Below are positions 34,176 to 43,503 of a stretch of DNA of 49,294 nucleotides, piece after piece. Origin of the DNA: Endobugula sp047619205 (GTDB lineage: Bacteria > Pseudomonadota > Gammaproteobacteria > Pseudomonadales > Cellvibrionaceae); contig JBLHJR010000016.1 in NCBI GenBank assembly GCA_047619205.1, positions 1-49,294 of the forward strand. The letters run 5' to 3'. The notes below the pieces were generated by a model. The model was not told the origin of the DNA, searched no databases, and worked only from the letters and a program-made list of their open reading frames with translations. Each line of letters starts with the position of its first letter. Within the stretch, counting starts at the first letter, position 1. The translations under genes were made by a program, and so were the position numbers.

Positions 34176-34646
34176 CTATAACTCAGCTGCTAGTTTGCTG
34201 ACTAAATCGTTGTGCAATTTGGCGTCAATTGATTTTTCAAGAATTTTTTCTGCGCCAGCAATAGCTAGTGCAGCAACTTTTCCACGCAGCTCTTCTTTCG
34301 CGCGATTAGCTTCTTGTTCAATCTCCGCATGCGCAGCGGTGATAATGCGATCAGCTTCAACTTTCGCTTGCTCTTTCGCTCCATCCACTAATTGTACTGC
34401 TCGCTTGTTCGCTTGCTCTACAATTTCTGCTGCCTGTTTTTTGCCTTGCCTTAATTGCTCGCCAGCTTTTTTCTGTGCCAATTCTAAATCTTTATCAGCA
34501 CGCTCAGCGGCCTGAAGACCATCAGAGATTTTTTTCTCACGCTCTACCATAACAGCAATTAATGCAGGCCAGATAAACTGTGCACAAAACCAAACAAAGA
34601 CAAAAAAGGTAATTGTTTGGCCTATTAATGTTAGATTAATATTCAC
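34176..34646 (-). CDS. atpF: ATP synthase Fo subunit b
   Basis: A 156-residue protein with one membrane helix at about residues 5-27 (LTLIGQTITFFVFVWFCAQFIWPAL) followed by a long charged helix (EREKKISDGLQAAERADKDLELAQ and onward) that dimerises as the peripheral stalk. Length and pattern are as in E. coli. Confidence 0.97.
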   Translation of the reverse strand: MNINLTLIGQTITFFVFVWFCAQFIWPALIAVMVEREKKISDGLQAAERADKDLELAQKKAGEQLRQGKKQAAEIVEQANKRAVQLVDGAKEQAKVEADRIITAAHAEIEQEANRAKEELRGKVAALAIAGAEKILEKSIDAKLHNDLVSKLAAEL

Positions 34647-34685
34647 ACCAATACCCCATTAAAAATATTAATTAGTATGATTTGA

Positions 34686-34946
34686 TTAACCCGCTATAGC
34701 CGTTTGAAGACCCGGAGCCACAACAAAGATCAAGTACATCGCGATACCAACACCGATCATAGGAACAGCATCCAATAAGCCGGCCATTAAAAACATTTTA
34801 CCTTGTAGCGCAGGTCCCTGTTCTGGTTGACGAGCTGCACCTTCTAACAACTTTCCACCTAAGTTACCAAAACCAATTGCTGTTCCCAAAGCCGCAAAAC
34901 TAATGATAATTGCGCTTGCTATATAAACTAAACTAACTGCTTCCAT
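34686..34946 (-). CDS. atpE: ATP synthase Fo subunit c
   Basis: An 86-residue hairpin of two membrane helices, SLVYIASAIIISFAALGTAIGFG and MFLMAGLLDAVPMIGVGIAMYLIF, joined by a polar loop ARQPEQ. The proton-carrying acid is Asp59 in GLLDAVPM, indicating a proton (not sodium) type ring. Two ATGs occur in a row; the second, at 34946, gives the better spacing to AGGAG, but the start at 34949 is also possible. Confidence 0.96.
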   Translation of the reverse strand: MEAVSLVYIASAIIISFAALGTAIGFGNLGGKLLEGAARQPEQGPALQGKMFLMAGLLDAVPMIGVGIAMYLIFVVAPGLQTAIAG

Positions 34947-35015
34947 CATCTTCTCCTACAAAGTGATTAAAATATAAAAAATATAAAAAATATTTTGAGC
35001 ACCCAAACAAAGTGC

Positions 35016-36119
35016 TTAGTGTTGTTCATCATGGTTATCGTGTGCCATAGACATATAGACTGTAGTCAACACCATAAACACAAAGGCTTGCAAAGTGATT
35101 ACAAGGATATGGAATATTGCCCATCCTAACTGTAAAACACCTCCGCTCAGCAAACTAAAACCGCCCGCCAAGAAAATCAAAATACAGATAAGTAACACTG
35201 CTTTGCCCGCAGACAGTATGCCTTTTATATTCATGTGGCAGACTAAAATTACAAGCAGCGATGTTAGTAACCAATAAGGGCCTGAAAACTCTTCACCAAA
35301 CAGAGCTTGACCGCCAGCACCAAACAGCCCAGATGTAGCCATACCTCCGAATATAAGAGCGATGAGAATAAATATCATTTCTCCCGCATAAAGATTTCCA
35401 AACAATCGAAGACCAAGAGATATCGGCTTGGCAATCAACGCAATAAATTCGAGTGTAAAATTGATAGCTATCATTACTGGCGCCAACATAATACCAGCGC
35501 CTTTTGTGGGTGGAGCAAATGGGTGAAATGTAAGCTCTTTAATAAAGCCTATTAGCCCTTTCTGCCGAATACTAAAGAAAATCATTAACAAGAAGACCCC
35601 AATTGCCATGCCTAAAGTAGCATTTGGATCGGTAGTTGGAACCACTTTAAAGTAAAAGTGTGAGTCACCTACAATTTTTGCCGCTGCCGCTGGCAACCAA
35701 TCTACAGGGATAATGTCCATAAAATTCATCAGGAATACCCAACAAAATATCGTTAGTGCCATCGGGGCAATCATACGGTTTTTGTGGTGGAATGTGTCTT
35801 TAACAGTACTGTCAACGAAGCTTACCACTAGCTCAACAAAGCTCTGCAAGCCTGTTGGTGTGTCTGCTGTCGCTTTTTTAGCCACACGAAAAAAAACAAA
35901 TAGAAATAGGGCGCCCAAAAATATTGACCAGCCTAGGGTGTCGACATGAACCGCATTAAAACCCATGTCTTTAGCTTCTTGCGAGGAGTGTGCTGAGGTC
36001 CATGTAGCTTCCGTTAGGACGTTACCATCAGCACGCGTATAACCTTCTGGTAATTTACCATAGGTCCAGTTTTGCAAGTGATGCTGAATATATTCAGTTG
36101 ATGTTTGTGTGCCAGCCAT
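35016..36119 (-). CDS. atpB: ATP synthase Fo subunit a with unusual insertion
   Basis: The stator channel subunit, 367 residues against about 270-290 in E. coli and Pseudomonas. The N-terminus (EYIQHHLQNWTYG), the helices LALTIFCWVFLMN-like region, the essential arginine (Arg238 in SLGLRLFGNLYAGE, equal to E. coli Arg210), Glu247, and the last helix WAIFHILVITLQAFVFMVL with Gln344 are all present. There is a modestly longer N-terminal segment. About 60 extra residues lie at about 257-328, between the arginine helix and the last helix, with two hydrophobic stretches (WLLTSLLVILVCHM and AVLLICILIFLAGGFSLL). The reading frame is clean through this part, so it is not a frameshift artefact. Confidence 0.96.
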   Translation of the reverse strand: MAGTQTSTEYIQHHLQNWTYGKLPEGYTRADGNVLTEATWTSAHSSQEAKDMGFNAVHVDTLGWSIFLGALFLFVFFRVAKKATADTPTGLQSFVELVVSFVDSTVKDTFHHKNRMIAPMALTIFCWVFLMNFMDIIPVDWLPAAAAKIVGDSHFYFKVVPTTDPNATLGMAIGVFLLMIFFSIRQKGLIGFIKELTFHPFAPPTKGAGIMLAPVMIAINFTLEFIALIAKPISLGLRLFGNLYAGEMIFILIALIFGGMATSGLFGAGGQALFGEEFSGPYWLLTSLLVILVCHMNIKGILSAGKAVLLICILIFLAGGFSLLSGGVLQLGWAIFHILVITLQAFVFMVLTTVYMSMAHDNHDEQH

Positions 36120-36164
36120 ACTGTCTGTCTACCTTAGTCTCTTTCTCGGTTCTGTTACCTAAAC

Positions 36165-36578
36165 TTAATTTATATACTTACTATTTGCTAATTGAATCCA
36201 ATTCATAATGGTCATTGCAATGTAAGCACCAAAGAGTATTAACACCTCTAGAGGCTGAACCAGTGTAAAGGCTATTGAAAAGCCTACACCAGATAACAAA
36301 AACTTACCTACCTCGCCTCGATAAAAGCACTTCAATACTGTGACTGCTGCTTGGGCTTCACGGTATCGAAAAGCATAGGCTGCAAAATATAAGTTAGGCA
36401 GTATAAAAATTAATCCGCCAATCAGTAAAGAATAAGCTGCTACTGGGTTGGTCCACAAAAAAATCAACACTATTGATAAGAGTAATCCTATCTGTATCAA
36501 ACCCATTTTCAACAAATATCTGAAAGTCATATTAGCAATGGGGTTATTGTGGATCGATGGATTACTGCTTATCGTCAT
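36165..36578 (-). CDS. atpI: ATP synthase assembly protein AtpI
   Basis: A 137-residue, four-helix membrane protein that begins the atp operon and helps c-ring assembly. I choose the ATG at 36578 with GAAGG five bases upstream; a TTG 12 bases further up is in frame but weaker. Hydrophobic segments include IGLLLSIVLIFLW, AAYSLLIGGLIFILPNLYFAAYAF, and VLILFGAYIAMTIMNW, typical of the family. The 212-base gap to parB should hold the atp promoter. Confidence 0.9.
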   Translation of the reverse strand: MTISSNPSIHNNPIANMTFRYLLKMGLIQIGLLLSIVLIFLWTNPVAAYSLLIGGLIFILPNLYFAAYAFRYREAQAAVTVLKCFYRGEVGKFLLSGVGFSIAFTLVQPLEVLILFGAYIAMTIMNWIQLANSKYIN

Positions 36579-36790
36579 GTAAACCTTCAATTATCGACAA
36601 TATCTATCTTTCTGCTGTCATCTATCAATCAAATTGCCACTGTATCCCTACTGTTATAGGCTTATCTTCAAACCTAAGAATTTTGTTTCTCATTTGCAAT
36701 ACCAACAGCGAGCGGGAGTATAGGGTCTTGATTGAGATGATTCAATAGTTAATATGGTTTTACTATGGCTTTTTGTTCAATCACGGCGAC

Positions 36791-37732
36791 TTATTGCTCA
36801 TAACCGAGATGCTGTAATATTCCATCTAACTCATCAAGGTTGTTGTATTTGAGCACTAATCTGCCCTTACCTTTGGCGCTATGCTGAATAATAACAGGAA
36901 CACCTACCTTTTCGGCAATACCTTCTTCTAGCTTATGTAAGTCTGGACTGTGCGGCTGTGCTTGTACTTTTGGTTTGCTAATTTCTTCCAGTGCTCGACG
37001 CACCAAAGCTTCTGTTTGACGAACAGATAGGCCTTTTGCCACCACTTCGCTAGCAATATCTCGTTGTTTATTATCTTCGAGGCTTAACATGGCTCTTGCA
37101 TGGCCCATCTCAATATCACCATGTTCGAGTAGTTTTTTTACTTCCTCGTCTAAGGCAATCAAGCGCAATAAATTAGTTACCGCCGTCCTCGATTTTCCCA
37201 CTGCATCTGCCACTTGCTGATGGGTTAATTCAAATTCATCTTGCAGGCGCTTAAGCGCTACCGCTTCTTCTAAAGGATTAAGATCTTCCCGCTGAATATT
37301 TTCAATCAACGCCATTGCAATAGCGGCTTCATCAGAAACATGACGAATGACCGCAGGAATAGTATCTAAACCCGCTAACTGGCTCGCACGCCAGCGTCGC
37401 TCACCGGCAATAATCTCATATTTATCCGCCGATATAGGACGGATAACGATAGGCTGCATAACGCCTTGCGCTTTTATGGAAGCGGATAACTCTTCTAGCG
37501 CTTCAGAATTAATATCCCGACGCGGTTGATATTTACCGCGCTGAATCAGCTCAATCGGTACGTATTTTAATTGCTCATTAGTCGATGGCTCGGGGGACTG
37601 CACCTCTTCAATGGCTTCCTGCACAGTAGCGGTCGTCTGCTCCTCACCACCTCCATTAGTGGCCGCTGTGCCAATACCTACACCCAATAAGGCATCTAAA
37701 CCGCGCCCTAAACCTTTTCTTTTCGTTGCCAT
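36791..37732 (-). CDS. parB: Chromosome partitioning protein ParB
   Basis: A 313-residue protein starting KRKGLGRGLDALLG. The CTPase core holds YVPIELIQRGKYQPRRDINSEALEELSASI and EIIAGERRWRASQLAGL with the arginine patch; the DNA-binding domain follows (LTHQQVADAVGKSRTAVTNLLRL), and a C-terminal dimer region ends the protein. ParB loads at parS sites and spreads along DNA using CTP. I did not find a perfect parS site in the window. Confidence 0.97.
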   Translation of the reverse strand: MATKRKGLGRGLDALLGVGIGTAATNGGGEEQTTATVQEAIEEVQSPEPSTNEQLKYVPIELIQRGKYQPRRDINSEALEELSASIKAQGVMQPIVIRPISADKYEIIAGERRWRASQLAGLDTIPAVIRHVSDEAAIAMALIENIQREDLNPLEEAVALKRLQDEFELTHQQVADAVGKSRTAVTNLLRLIALDEEVKKLLEHGDIEMGHARAMLSLEDNKQRDIASEVVAKGLSVRQTEALVRRALEEISKPKVQAQPHSPDLHKLEEGIAEKVGVPVIIQHSAKGKGRLVLKYNNLDELDGILQHLGYEQ

Positions 37733-37864
37733 GCTATATGCTCTTAATTCATGCCTGTTTTTTACTCAACCTTTTGCTTGAAAGCTTTTACCAGAGTACA
37801 ACACCTCTATCCCTGTAAAAGTTTCATTTTATAAGGCGACTATTACTATTCTTGTATAGGATAT

Positions 37865-38656
37865 CTACACATTTACCGCTTGTTGTTGTAAGCGATCGCT
37901 GCGACGAATGAACTCTCCTGCTAAAGCAAGATAGGCTATCGCGCCTTTTGATTGTCTATCATAAACTAGTGCAGGCTGGCCAAAGCTGGGGGCTTCGGCT
38001 AAACGTACGTTTCGAGGAATACACGCTTGATATAATTTATCGCCAAAATGCGTTTTTAATTGATCCGATACTTCGTTGGTTAGGCTACTGCGCGGGTCAT
38101 ACATGGTGCGCACAATGCCTTCAATAGACAAACTGGGGTTCAATTTTTGCTTTATTTGATCAATAGTGTTGATTAATGCTGAAATGCCCTCTAAGGAATA
38201 ATATTCACATTGCATGGGAATAATCACGCCATCACAAGCAACCAATGCATTTAGGGTCAACATATTGAGTGACGGCGGACAATCTATTAAGACATAGTCG
38301 TAGTTATTTTTTACTTCCGCTAAGGCATTGCGTAAGCGAAATTGCTTTTCAGGTAATTCGAGCAACAGAACTTCTGCTGCCGTAAGATCACTGTTCGCGG
38401 CTATTACCGCGTAGTGCCCACTGGGTGACTGCTGTGTTGCTGCGGAAATTTTTTCATCTTCAACCAAAACCTCATAAATGGATAGTGGCACCTCATCTTT
38501 ATGTACTCCGCTTCCCATCGTCGCATTGCCTTGTGGATCAATATCAATCAATAGCACGCGCTTTTTCGTTGCCACTAATGAGGCTGCGAGATTAACGCAG
38601 GTGGTGGTTTTACCCACGCCGCCTTTTTGGTTTGCAATTGCGTAAATCTTACTCAC
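37865..38656 (-). CDS. parA: Chromosome partitioning ATPase ParA (Soj type)
   Basis: The start is a GTG at 38656 with AGAGGA just upstream (reads SKIYAIANQKGGVGKTTTCVNLAAS); an upstream in-frame TTG at 38686 adds ten residues and is rejected. The 263-residue protein has the deviant Walker A KGGVGKTT, the switch I/II region LLIDIDPQGNATMGSG, and DYVLIDCPPSLNMLTLNAL. It is paired with parB in the usual rsmG-parA-parB order. Confidence 0.97.
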   Translation of the reverse strand: MSKIYAIANQKGGVGKTTTCVNLAASLVATKKRVLLIDIDPQGNATMGSGVHKDEVPLSIYEVLVEDEKISAATQQSPSGHYAVIAANSDLTAAEVLLLELPEKQFRLRNALAEVKNNYDYVLIDCPPSLNMLTLNALVACDGVIIPMQCEYYSLEGISALINTIDQIKQKLNPSLSIEGIVRTMYDPRSSLTNEVSDQLKTHFGDKLYQACIPRNVRLAEAPSFGQPALVYDRQSKGAIAYLALAGEFIRRSDRLQQQAVNV

Positions 38657-38707
38657 AAAATATCCTCTTTCAATAATGGCTCTCAATAACTTCTTTCAAA
38701 AAATAGG

Positions 38708-39424
38708 TTAACTGACGTCGAGGCCATTAATCAGACCCTGTTTTATAGGGTTAAGTACAGGCTTAAGTATTAACAAATGTCGCTCACCTTCAAAATTAGG
38801 AATGCCTAGTGAGGTAAAGGCGTCGACAATAGCGTGTTTTTCACAATCTCTCAATTCATTTTCAGGGTAAATACCTTTCATCGCCCAAAACCTTCCTTGC
38901 TCTTCTAGCAGGTGAGCCGTTCCCACAACCATGTCTTTTAGGCTCGAAAATGCTCGACTGATAACGATGTTGAATTTTTTTTCAGGTTGGTAATTTTCAA
39001 CCCTAGTATTTTCTATCACTATATTACTTAACTTTAAGCTTGTTTTTACTTGAAATAAAAAACGCGTTTTTTTGCCATTACTATCTAGTAAAAAAAAATT
39101 TATTTCAGGAAAAACAATTGCCAAAGGAATACCCGGTAAACCTCCACCGGTACCCACATCTATTATTCTATTTAATTTTTTTTCTTGTTGCTGTGATTCC
39201 TCTACTGCTTTCTTTAGTAACGGCACTAGCACTAAGCTATCTAGTAAATGGCGCTCAACCATAGCTAATGGTTCTCGAACAGCTGATAGATTATAAGCTT
39301 TATTCCATTTATGAAATTCTTCTAAATACTGAATTAACTGAATAATTTTTTTATCCGTTAATTGAATATCCATCATCATTAATCCTTGACGAAGTTTTTT
39401 TTCACATGCTATTTTATCGATCAC
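38708..39424 (-). CDS. rsmG: 16S rRNA (guanine-527-N7) methyltransferase
   Basis: RsmG (GidB) methylates G527 of 16S rRNA. The SAM-binding motif is DVGTGGGLPGIPLAIVFPE; the flanking KWNKAYNLSAVRE and ISRAFSSLKDMV are family blocks. The start I list is GTG at 39424 (238 residues); the stop of a tiny upstream frame overlaps this GTG. ATGs at residues 16-18 are an alternative. It is followed by parA after about 50 bases. Confidence 0.95.
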   Translation of the reverse strand: MIDKIACEKKLRQGLMMMDIQLTDKKIIQLIQYLEEFHKWNKAYNLSAVREPLAMVERHLLDSLVLVPLLKKAVEESQQQEKKLNRIIDVGTGGGLPGIPLAIVFPEINFFLLDSNGKKTRFLFQVKTSLKLSNIVIENTRVENYQPEKKFNIVISRAFSSLKDMVVGTAHLLEEQGRFWAMKGIYPENELRDCEKHAIVDAFTSLGIPNFEGERHLLILKPVLNPIKQGLINGLDVS

Positions 39425-39436
39425 TTAGTTGTATTA

Positions 39437-39478
39437 TCCATTAACATAAATCCATTAACATAAACCCATAAACATAAG
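39437..39478. repeat. Three 14-base tandem repeats between mnmG and rsmG
   Basis: TCCATTAACATAAA occurs twice exactly (39437-39450, 39451-39464), followed by a third, diverged copy (CCCATAAACATAAG, 39465-39478). On the coding strand each unit supplies an ATG, and one yields a tiny frame (MLMDNTTK) whose stop overlaps the rsmG GTG. Confidence 0.7.
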
Positions 39479-39512
39479 CTCGCCAACACAAGACTAGTAT
39501 CGTACTAATTTT

Positions 39513-41408
39513 TTACTTTTCTAGTTTAGCTTTTCTTAATAAGCCCTGTTTTTTTAAATACACTAGCAATAAAGAAATTGCAGCGGGTGTTACTCCCGGT
39601 ATACGTGCAGCACGACCTAAACTTTCTGGTTTTTGTTGGCTTAGTTTTTGTTTTATTTCATTCGACAAACCTTCAATCAAACTATAATCAATAACTTCCG
39701 GCAAAAGCGTTTCTTCATGTTGACGTGTACGCTGAACTTCTTCTTCTTGTCGGTTAATATAACCTGAATATTTCGCGCTGATTTCTATTTGATCCGTCAC
39801 CTGTTTACTTAGCGAATTTTTCACTGGAAATAATTCACCTACATCCGCATAACTTAGCTCAGGTCGTTTTAATAATTCCATTAAGTTATATTCACGCGTT
39901 AACGGCGTTTTAGTTTTTTTCGCCAACTTTTCTGCTTCTGCACTTTTTGCTTGCACCCAAGTGGTTTTTAATCGTTGTTCTTCCAGCGTGATAGCTTCTC
40001 GTTTTTCATTAAATGCCCGCCAACGAACATCGTCAATTAATCCTAGTTCACGAGATTTTTCAGTTAAACGACTATCGGCATTATCCTCTCTTAACAATAA
40101 ACGATATTCCGCTCGACTAGTGAACATGCGATAGGGCTCTTTCGTACCTAAGGTAATTAAGTCATCAACTAAAACGCCAATATAAGCCTGATCTCGACGC
40201 GGACACCAATATTCTTTTTCTTGGGCACGTAATCCTGCATTTAGGCCTGCTAACAAACCTTGAGCACCAGCCTCTTCATAACCCGTTGTGCCGTTAATTT
40301 GCCCGGCAAAGAACAAACCATTAATACAACGAGTTTCTAAACTTGATCTTAAATCTTGAGGATTAAAAAAATCATATTCAATAGCATAACCAGGTCGCAT
40401 GATGTGCGCTTGTTCAAAACCTTTAATTGAACGCACTAATTGTAACTGCACATCAAAAGGTAGACTGGTTGAAATACCATTAGGATAAAGTTCGTGAGTT
40501 TTTAATCCTTCCGGTTCAATAAATATCTGATGTGAGTCTTTATCAGCAAAGCGATTCACCTTATCTTCGATAGAGGGACAATAACGTGGCCCGACACCTT
40601 CAATGACTCCGGTATACATGGGTGAGCGATCCAACCCTGAGCGAATAATATCGTGGGTGTTTTTATTGGTGTGCGTTATCCAACAACACACCTGTTCGGG
40701 ATGATCACTTTTTTTGCCCATATAGGACATCACCGGTAAAGGATTGTCTCCCCACTGTTCTTGTAAAACACTAAAGTCTACTGACTTGGCATCTATTCGC
40801 GGAGGAGTGCCTGTTTTTAAACGGTCTACTCTGAAAGGGTATTCACGTAAACGATCGGCTAAAGCAATGGATGGCGGATCTCCCGCTCGGCCACCCGAAT
40901 GGTTTTCTAGGCCTATATGGATCTTTCCACCTAAAAATGTGCCGACGGTAAGCACTATCGACGGTGCGTAGAACTTGACGCCCATCTGCGTCACCACGCC
41001 GGTGACCGTATCCCCTTCAACAATCAGGTCGTCGACGGACTGCTGAAAAATATGCAAATTTTCTTGGTTTTCTAGCATTTCACGAATCGCTGCTTTGTAA
41101 AGTACTCTATCAGCCTGAGCGCGAGTAGCTCTTACCGCTGGCCCCTTACGTGAATTGAGGATACGGAATTGAATGCCGCCTTTATCTGTTGCCATTGCCA
41201 TAGCACCACCCATAGCATCAATTTCTTTGACTAGGTGGCTTTTACCGATTCCGCCAATAGCGGGATTACAAGACATTTGCCCTAAGGTTTCCACATTATG
41301 TGTTAATAGTAAAGTCGAACAACCCATACGTGCTGCTGCTAAGCAAGCTTCTGTACCAGCGTGACCTCCTCCAATCACAATGACGTCGTAGTTATGTGGG
41401 TAATCCAT
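39513..41408 (-). CDS. mnmG: tRNA uridine 5-carboxymethylaminomethyl modification enzyme MnmG
   Basis: With the ATG at 41408 (MDYPHNYDVIVIGGGHAGTEACLAAARMG) the protein has 631 residues, the normal length; the longer frame from 41480 adds 24 unrelated residues. The FAD motif GGGHAGTEA, the CNPAIGGIGKSHLVKEIDA block with its conserved cysteine and the C-terminal GVTPAAISLLLVYLK region are intact. It forms a complex with MnmE and modifies the wobble uridine of several tRNAs. Confidence 0.97.
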   Translation of the reverse strand: MDYPHNYDVIVIGGGHAGTEACLAAARMGCSTLLLTHNVETLGQMSCNPAIGGIGKSHLVKEIDAMGGAMAMATDKGGIQFRILNSRKGPAVRATRAQADRVLYKAAIREMLENQENLHIFQQSVDDLIVEGDTVTGVVTQMGVKFYAPSIVLTVGTFLGGKIHIGLENHSGGRAGDPPSIALADRLREYPFRVDRLKTGTPPRIDAKSVDFSVLQEQWGDNPLPVMSYMGKKSDHPEQVCCWITHTNKNTHDIIRSGLDRSPMYTGVIEGVGPRYCPSIEDKVNRFADKDSHQIFIEPEGLKTHELYPNGISTSLPFDVQLQLVRSIKGFEQAHIMRPGYAIEYDFFNPQDLRSSLETRCINGLFFAGQINGTTGYEEAGAQGLLAGLNAGLRAQEKEYWCPRRDQAYIGVLVDDLITLGTKEPYRMFTSRAEYRLLLREDNADSRLTEKSRELGLIDDVRWRAFNEKREAITLEEQRLKTTWVQAKSAEAEKLAKKTKTPLTREYNLMELLKRPELSYADVGELFPVKNSLSKQVTDQIEISAKYSGYINRQEEEVQRTRQHEETLLPEVIDYSLIEGLSNEIKQKLSQQKPESLGRAARIPGVTPAAISLLLVYLKKQGLLRKAKLEK

Positions 41409-42091
41409 GAAACTCTCTAAATAATCTAAGTAAACGGCCAAACGGGTTTTGCTAGTGTTTGTTATCCCAAGCACTAGCAAAGTAATTGGGAGCGGTATTA
41501 TAGGGATTTATTATTCATTGAGCAAAAGATGTTCAACAATAAAGAGATAAAAGAAATTATTATTAATAAGTTAATGTTAGTTGAATAGTTTAATCATATA
41601 TTTTGTTCGTATACTTAGTACTTATTATAAATACTGTTACTAGTGAATGTCTTTTCTGTTAGTAATTCAATAAAACCCTTTAATATCAATGGCTTGTTGT
41701 ATGTATAAGCTAACTGACTATGCTTCATTATCCTGCTGATTTACTGGTAATATTGGACTGATAACTTATTATAACTCTAGAGCTTATTTACCTCTGTAAT
41801 TAAGTACCCAGTCATTACATAGGCTACCCACACTAAGTGCCTATTTTTATTAACAGGCTTAAAAACCATTTTTTAAAATATTATATTTTGTTTATAGATC
41901 AGCATCTTACATTGAAAACCTGTGAACAAGTGTTAATAACTTATTGTAAGTGATGTTAATACACAGTTTTTCTGTGGATAAGTGGGTGTTTTTCTGTGGG
42001 AAAGTCATTTTTTATCTTGGCGCTTGAAGTGTGTTGTTACGAAGAGGCGTATTGAACCTAAAAAAGGCAGTTGAATATAGTCAGATTGACG
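41409..42091. other. AT-rich spacer between mnmG and mnmE with DnaA boxes
   Basis: About 680 very AT-rich bases without a gene. At 41973-41981 a perfect DnaA box (TGTGGATAA, minus orientation) is present. Near matches lie at 41921-41929 (TGTGAACAA) and 41957-41965 (TAATACACA), each with one difference from TTATNCACA or its complement. It could be a second origin-like region or a DnaA-titration/regulatory site; in enterics the origin is next to mnmG (gidA). Confidence 0.5.
41973..41981 (-). promoter_or_regulatory. DnaA box between mnmG and mnmE
   Basis: TGTGGATAA, the exact complement of TTATCCACA. Confidence 0.65.
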
Positions 42092-43495
42092 TCATTTCCC
42101 AATACAAAAACTGGAAAATATTTTCCCTAACAAGTCATCAGCACTTACTTCCCCAGTGATTTCTCCCAGATATTGCTGACATAAGCGCAAATCTTCAGCT
42201 AATAATTCCCCAGCCCCATACTCTAATTGCAGCTTTCCCTTTAGAAGGGAGTCTTTAGTTCGTTGTAGGGCATCAATATGACGGTGTCTAGCAGTAAAAC
42301 CACCTTCAATAGTATTGCTATACCCCATAACAGACTTTAAGTGATCGACTAAAAGTTCGATCCCCATTCCCGTTTTTGCCGATAAATAAACTACTGGAAT
42401 ATCATCAACTTGAGAGAGCTTTGCAGATCTTTTGGTTTGATCAATTTTGTTGTAAATAACCGAAATTCGAGACTTTTCGAGATTTTTGTCCGTGTTTTCT
42501 TCGATAAATTGTTTTATGCTTGTTTCAATTGAAGAGCAATGGGAACTGTCAATTAACAGTAGTAAGCGGTCAGCCTGTTCGATTTCTTGCCATGCTCGCT
42601 GGATGCCCATTTGTTCAACAATATCAGTGCTCTCACGCAAGCCAGCTGTATCAATGATATGTAAAGGCATACCATCAAGATGAATATGCTCGCGTAAAAC
42701 ATCTCTAGTAGTGCCAGCAATATCCGTAACGATGGCGGTATCACGCCCCGCCAGTGCATTTAATAAGCTCGACTTACCCGCGTTGGGTTTACCGGCAATC
42801 ACTACCTTCATGCCCTCACGAACCAATACGCCTTGTTTGGCTTGTTTGAATATTTGCTCTAATTGTTGTTCTAGCTGATTAAGGTCGCTTTGAATTTTAC
42901 CGTCATTTAAAAAATCGATTTCTTCTTCAGGGAAATCAATAGCGGCTTCTACATAGATACGTAAAGCCGTTAATTTGTGGACAAGTTCGTTTATTTTCGT
43001 TGAAAAAACGCCCTGCAGGCTATTAAGGGCATTACGCATGGCTTGTGTAGAACTGGCATCGATTAAATCTGCTATGGCTTCTGCTTGGGTTAAATCCATC
43101 TTATCATTTAAGAAAGCGCGTTCAGAGAATTCGCCAGGTTTGGCTAAACGGATATCGTGGCGAGTAATAATGTCTAACAATCGATTGAGAACAATCGGAC
43201 CACCATGACCATGAAGTTCAATAACATCTTCGCCAGTAAAAGAATGTGGGTTAGGAAAATATAAGCAAATACCCTGATCAACGATATCGTTAGAGTCGGG
43301 ATCAATAAAGTTACCGTAATGGGCGTAACGAGGGGATAGGTGTTTTTGGGTAATGGCTTCACCTAAGGCTAGCGCCTTAGCACCTGAGATGCGGATAATA
43401 CCGACACCACCACGACCCGGTGCTGTTGCAATGGCGGTAATGGTGTCGCTACCATCGGTATAAGTAGCAGTAGCAGTGGCATAGGTGGTAGTCAA
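42092..43495 (-). CDS. mnmE: tRNA modification GTPase MnmE
   Basis: A 467-residue protein with the N-terminal folate-binding domain (ITAIATAPGRGGVGIIRISGAKAL, GEFSERAFLNDKMDLTQAEAI), the G domain (GKPNAGKSSLLNALAGRDTAIVTDIAGTTRD, DTAGLRES) and the C-terminal FCIGK with its conserved Cys. The start appears to be TTG at 43495; a GAGGA lies in the end of yidC, which suggests translational coupling. The first 12 residues are rich in Thr and Ala. Confidence 0.96.
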   Translation of the reverse strand: MTTTYATATATYTDGSDTITAIATAPGRGGVGIIRISGAKALALGEAITQKHLSPRYAHYGNFIDPDSNDIVDQGICLYFPNPHSFTGEDVIELHGHGGPIVLNRLLDIITRHDIRLAKPGEFSERAFLNDKMDLTQAEAIADLIDASSTQAMRNALNSLQGVFSTKINELVHKLTALRIYVEAAIDFPEEEIDFLNDGKIQSDLNQLEQQLEQIFKQAKQGVLVREGMKVVIAGKPNAGKSSLLNALAGRDTAIVTDIAGTTRDVLREHIHLDGMPLHIIDTAGLRESTDIVEQMGIQRAWQEIEQADRLLLLIDSSHCSSIETSIKQFIEENTDKNLEKSRISVIYNKIDQTKRSAKLSQVDDIPVVYLSAKTGMGIELLVDHLKSVMGYSNTIEGGFTARHRHIDALQRTKDSLLKGKLQLEYGAGELLAEDLRLCQQYLGEITGEVSADDLLGKIFSSFCIGK

Positions 43496-43503
43496 TGTGA
43501 GAA

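Noticed and set aside
39437..39478. CRISPR-like array
   Set aside because: The units are directly adjacent without spacers and only 14 bases long; a simple tandem repeat.
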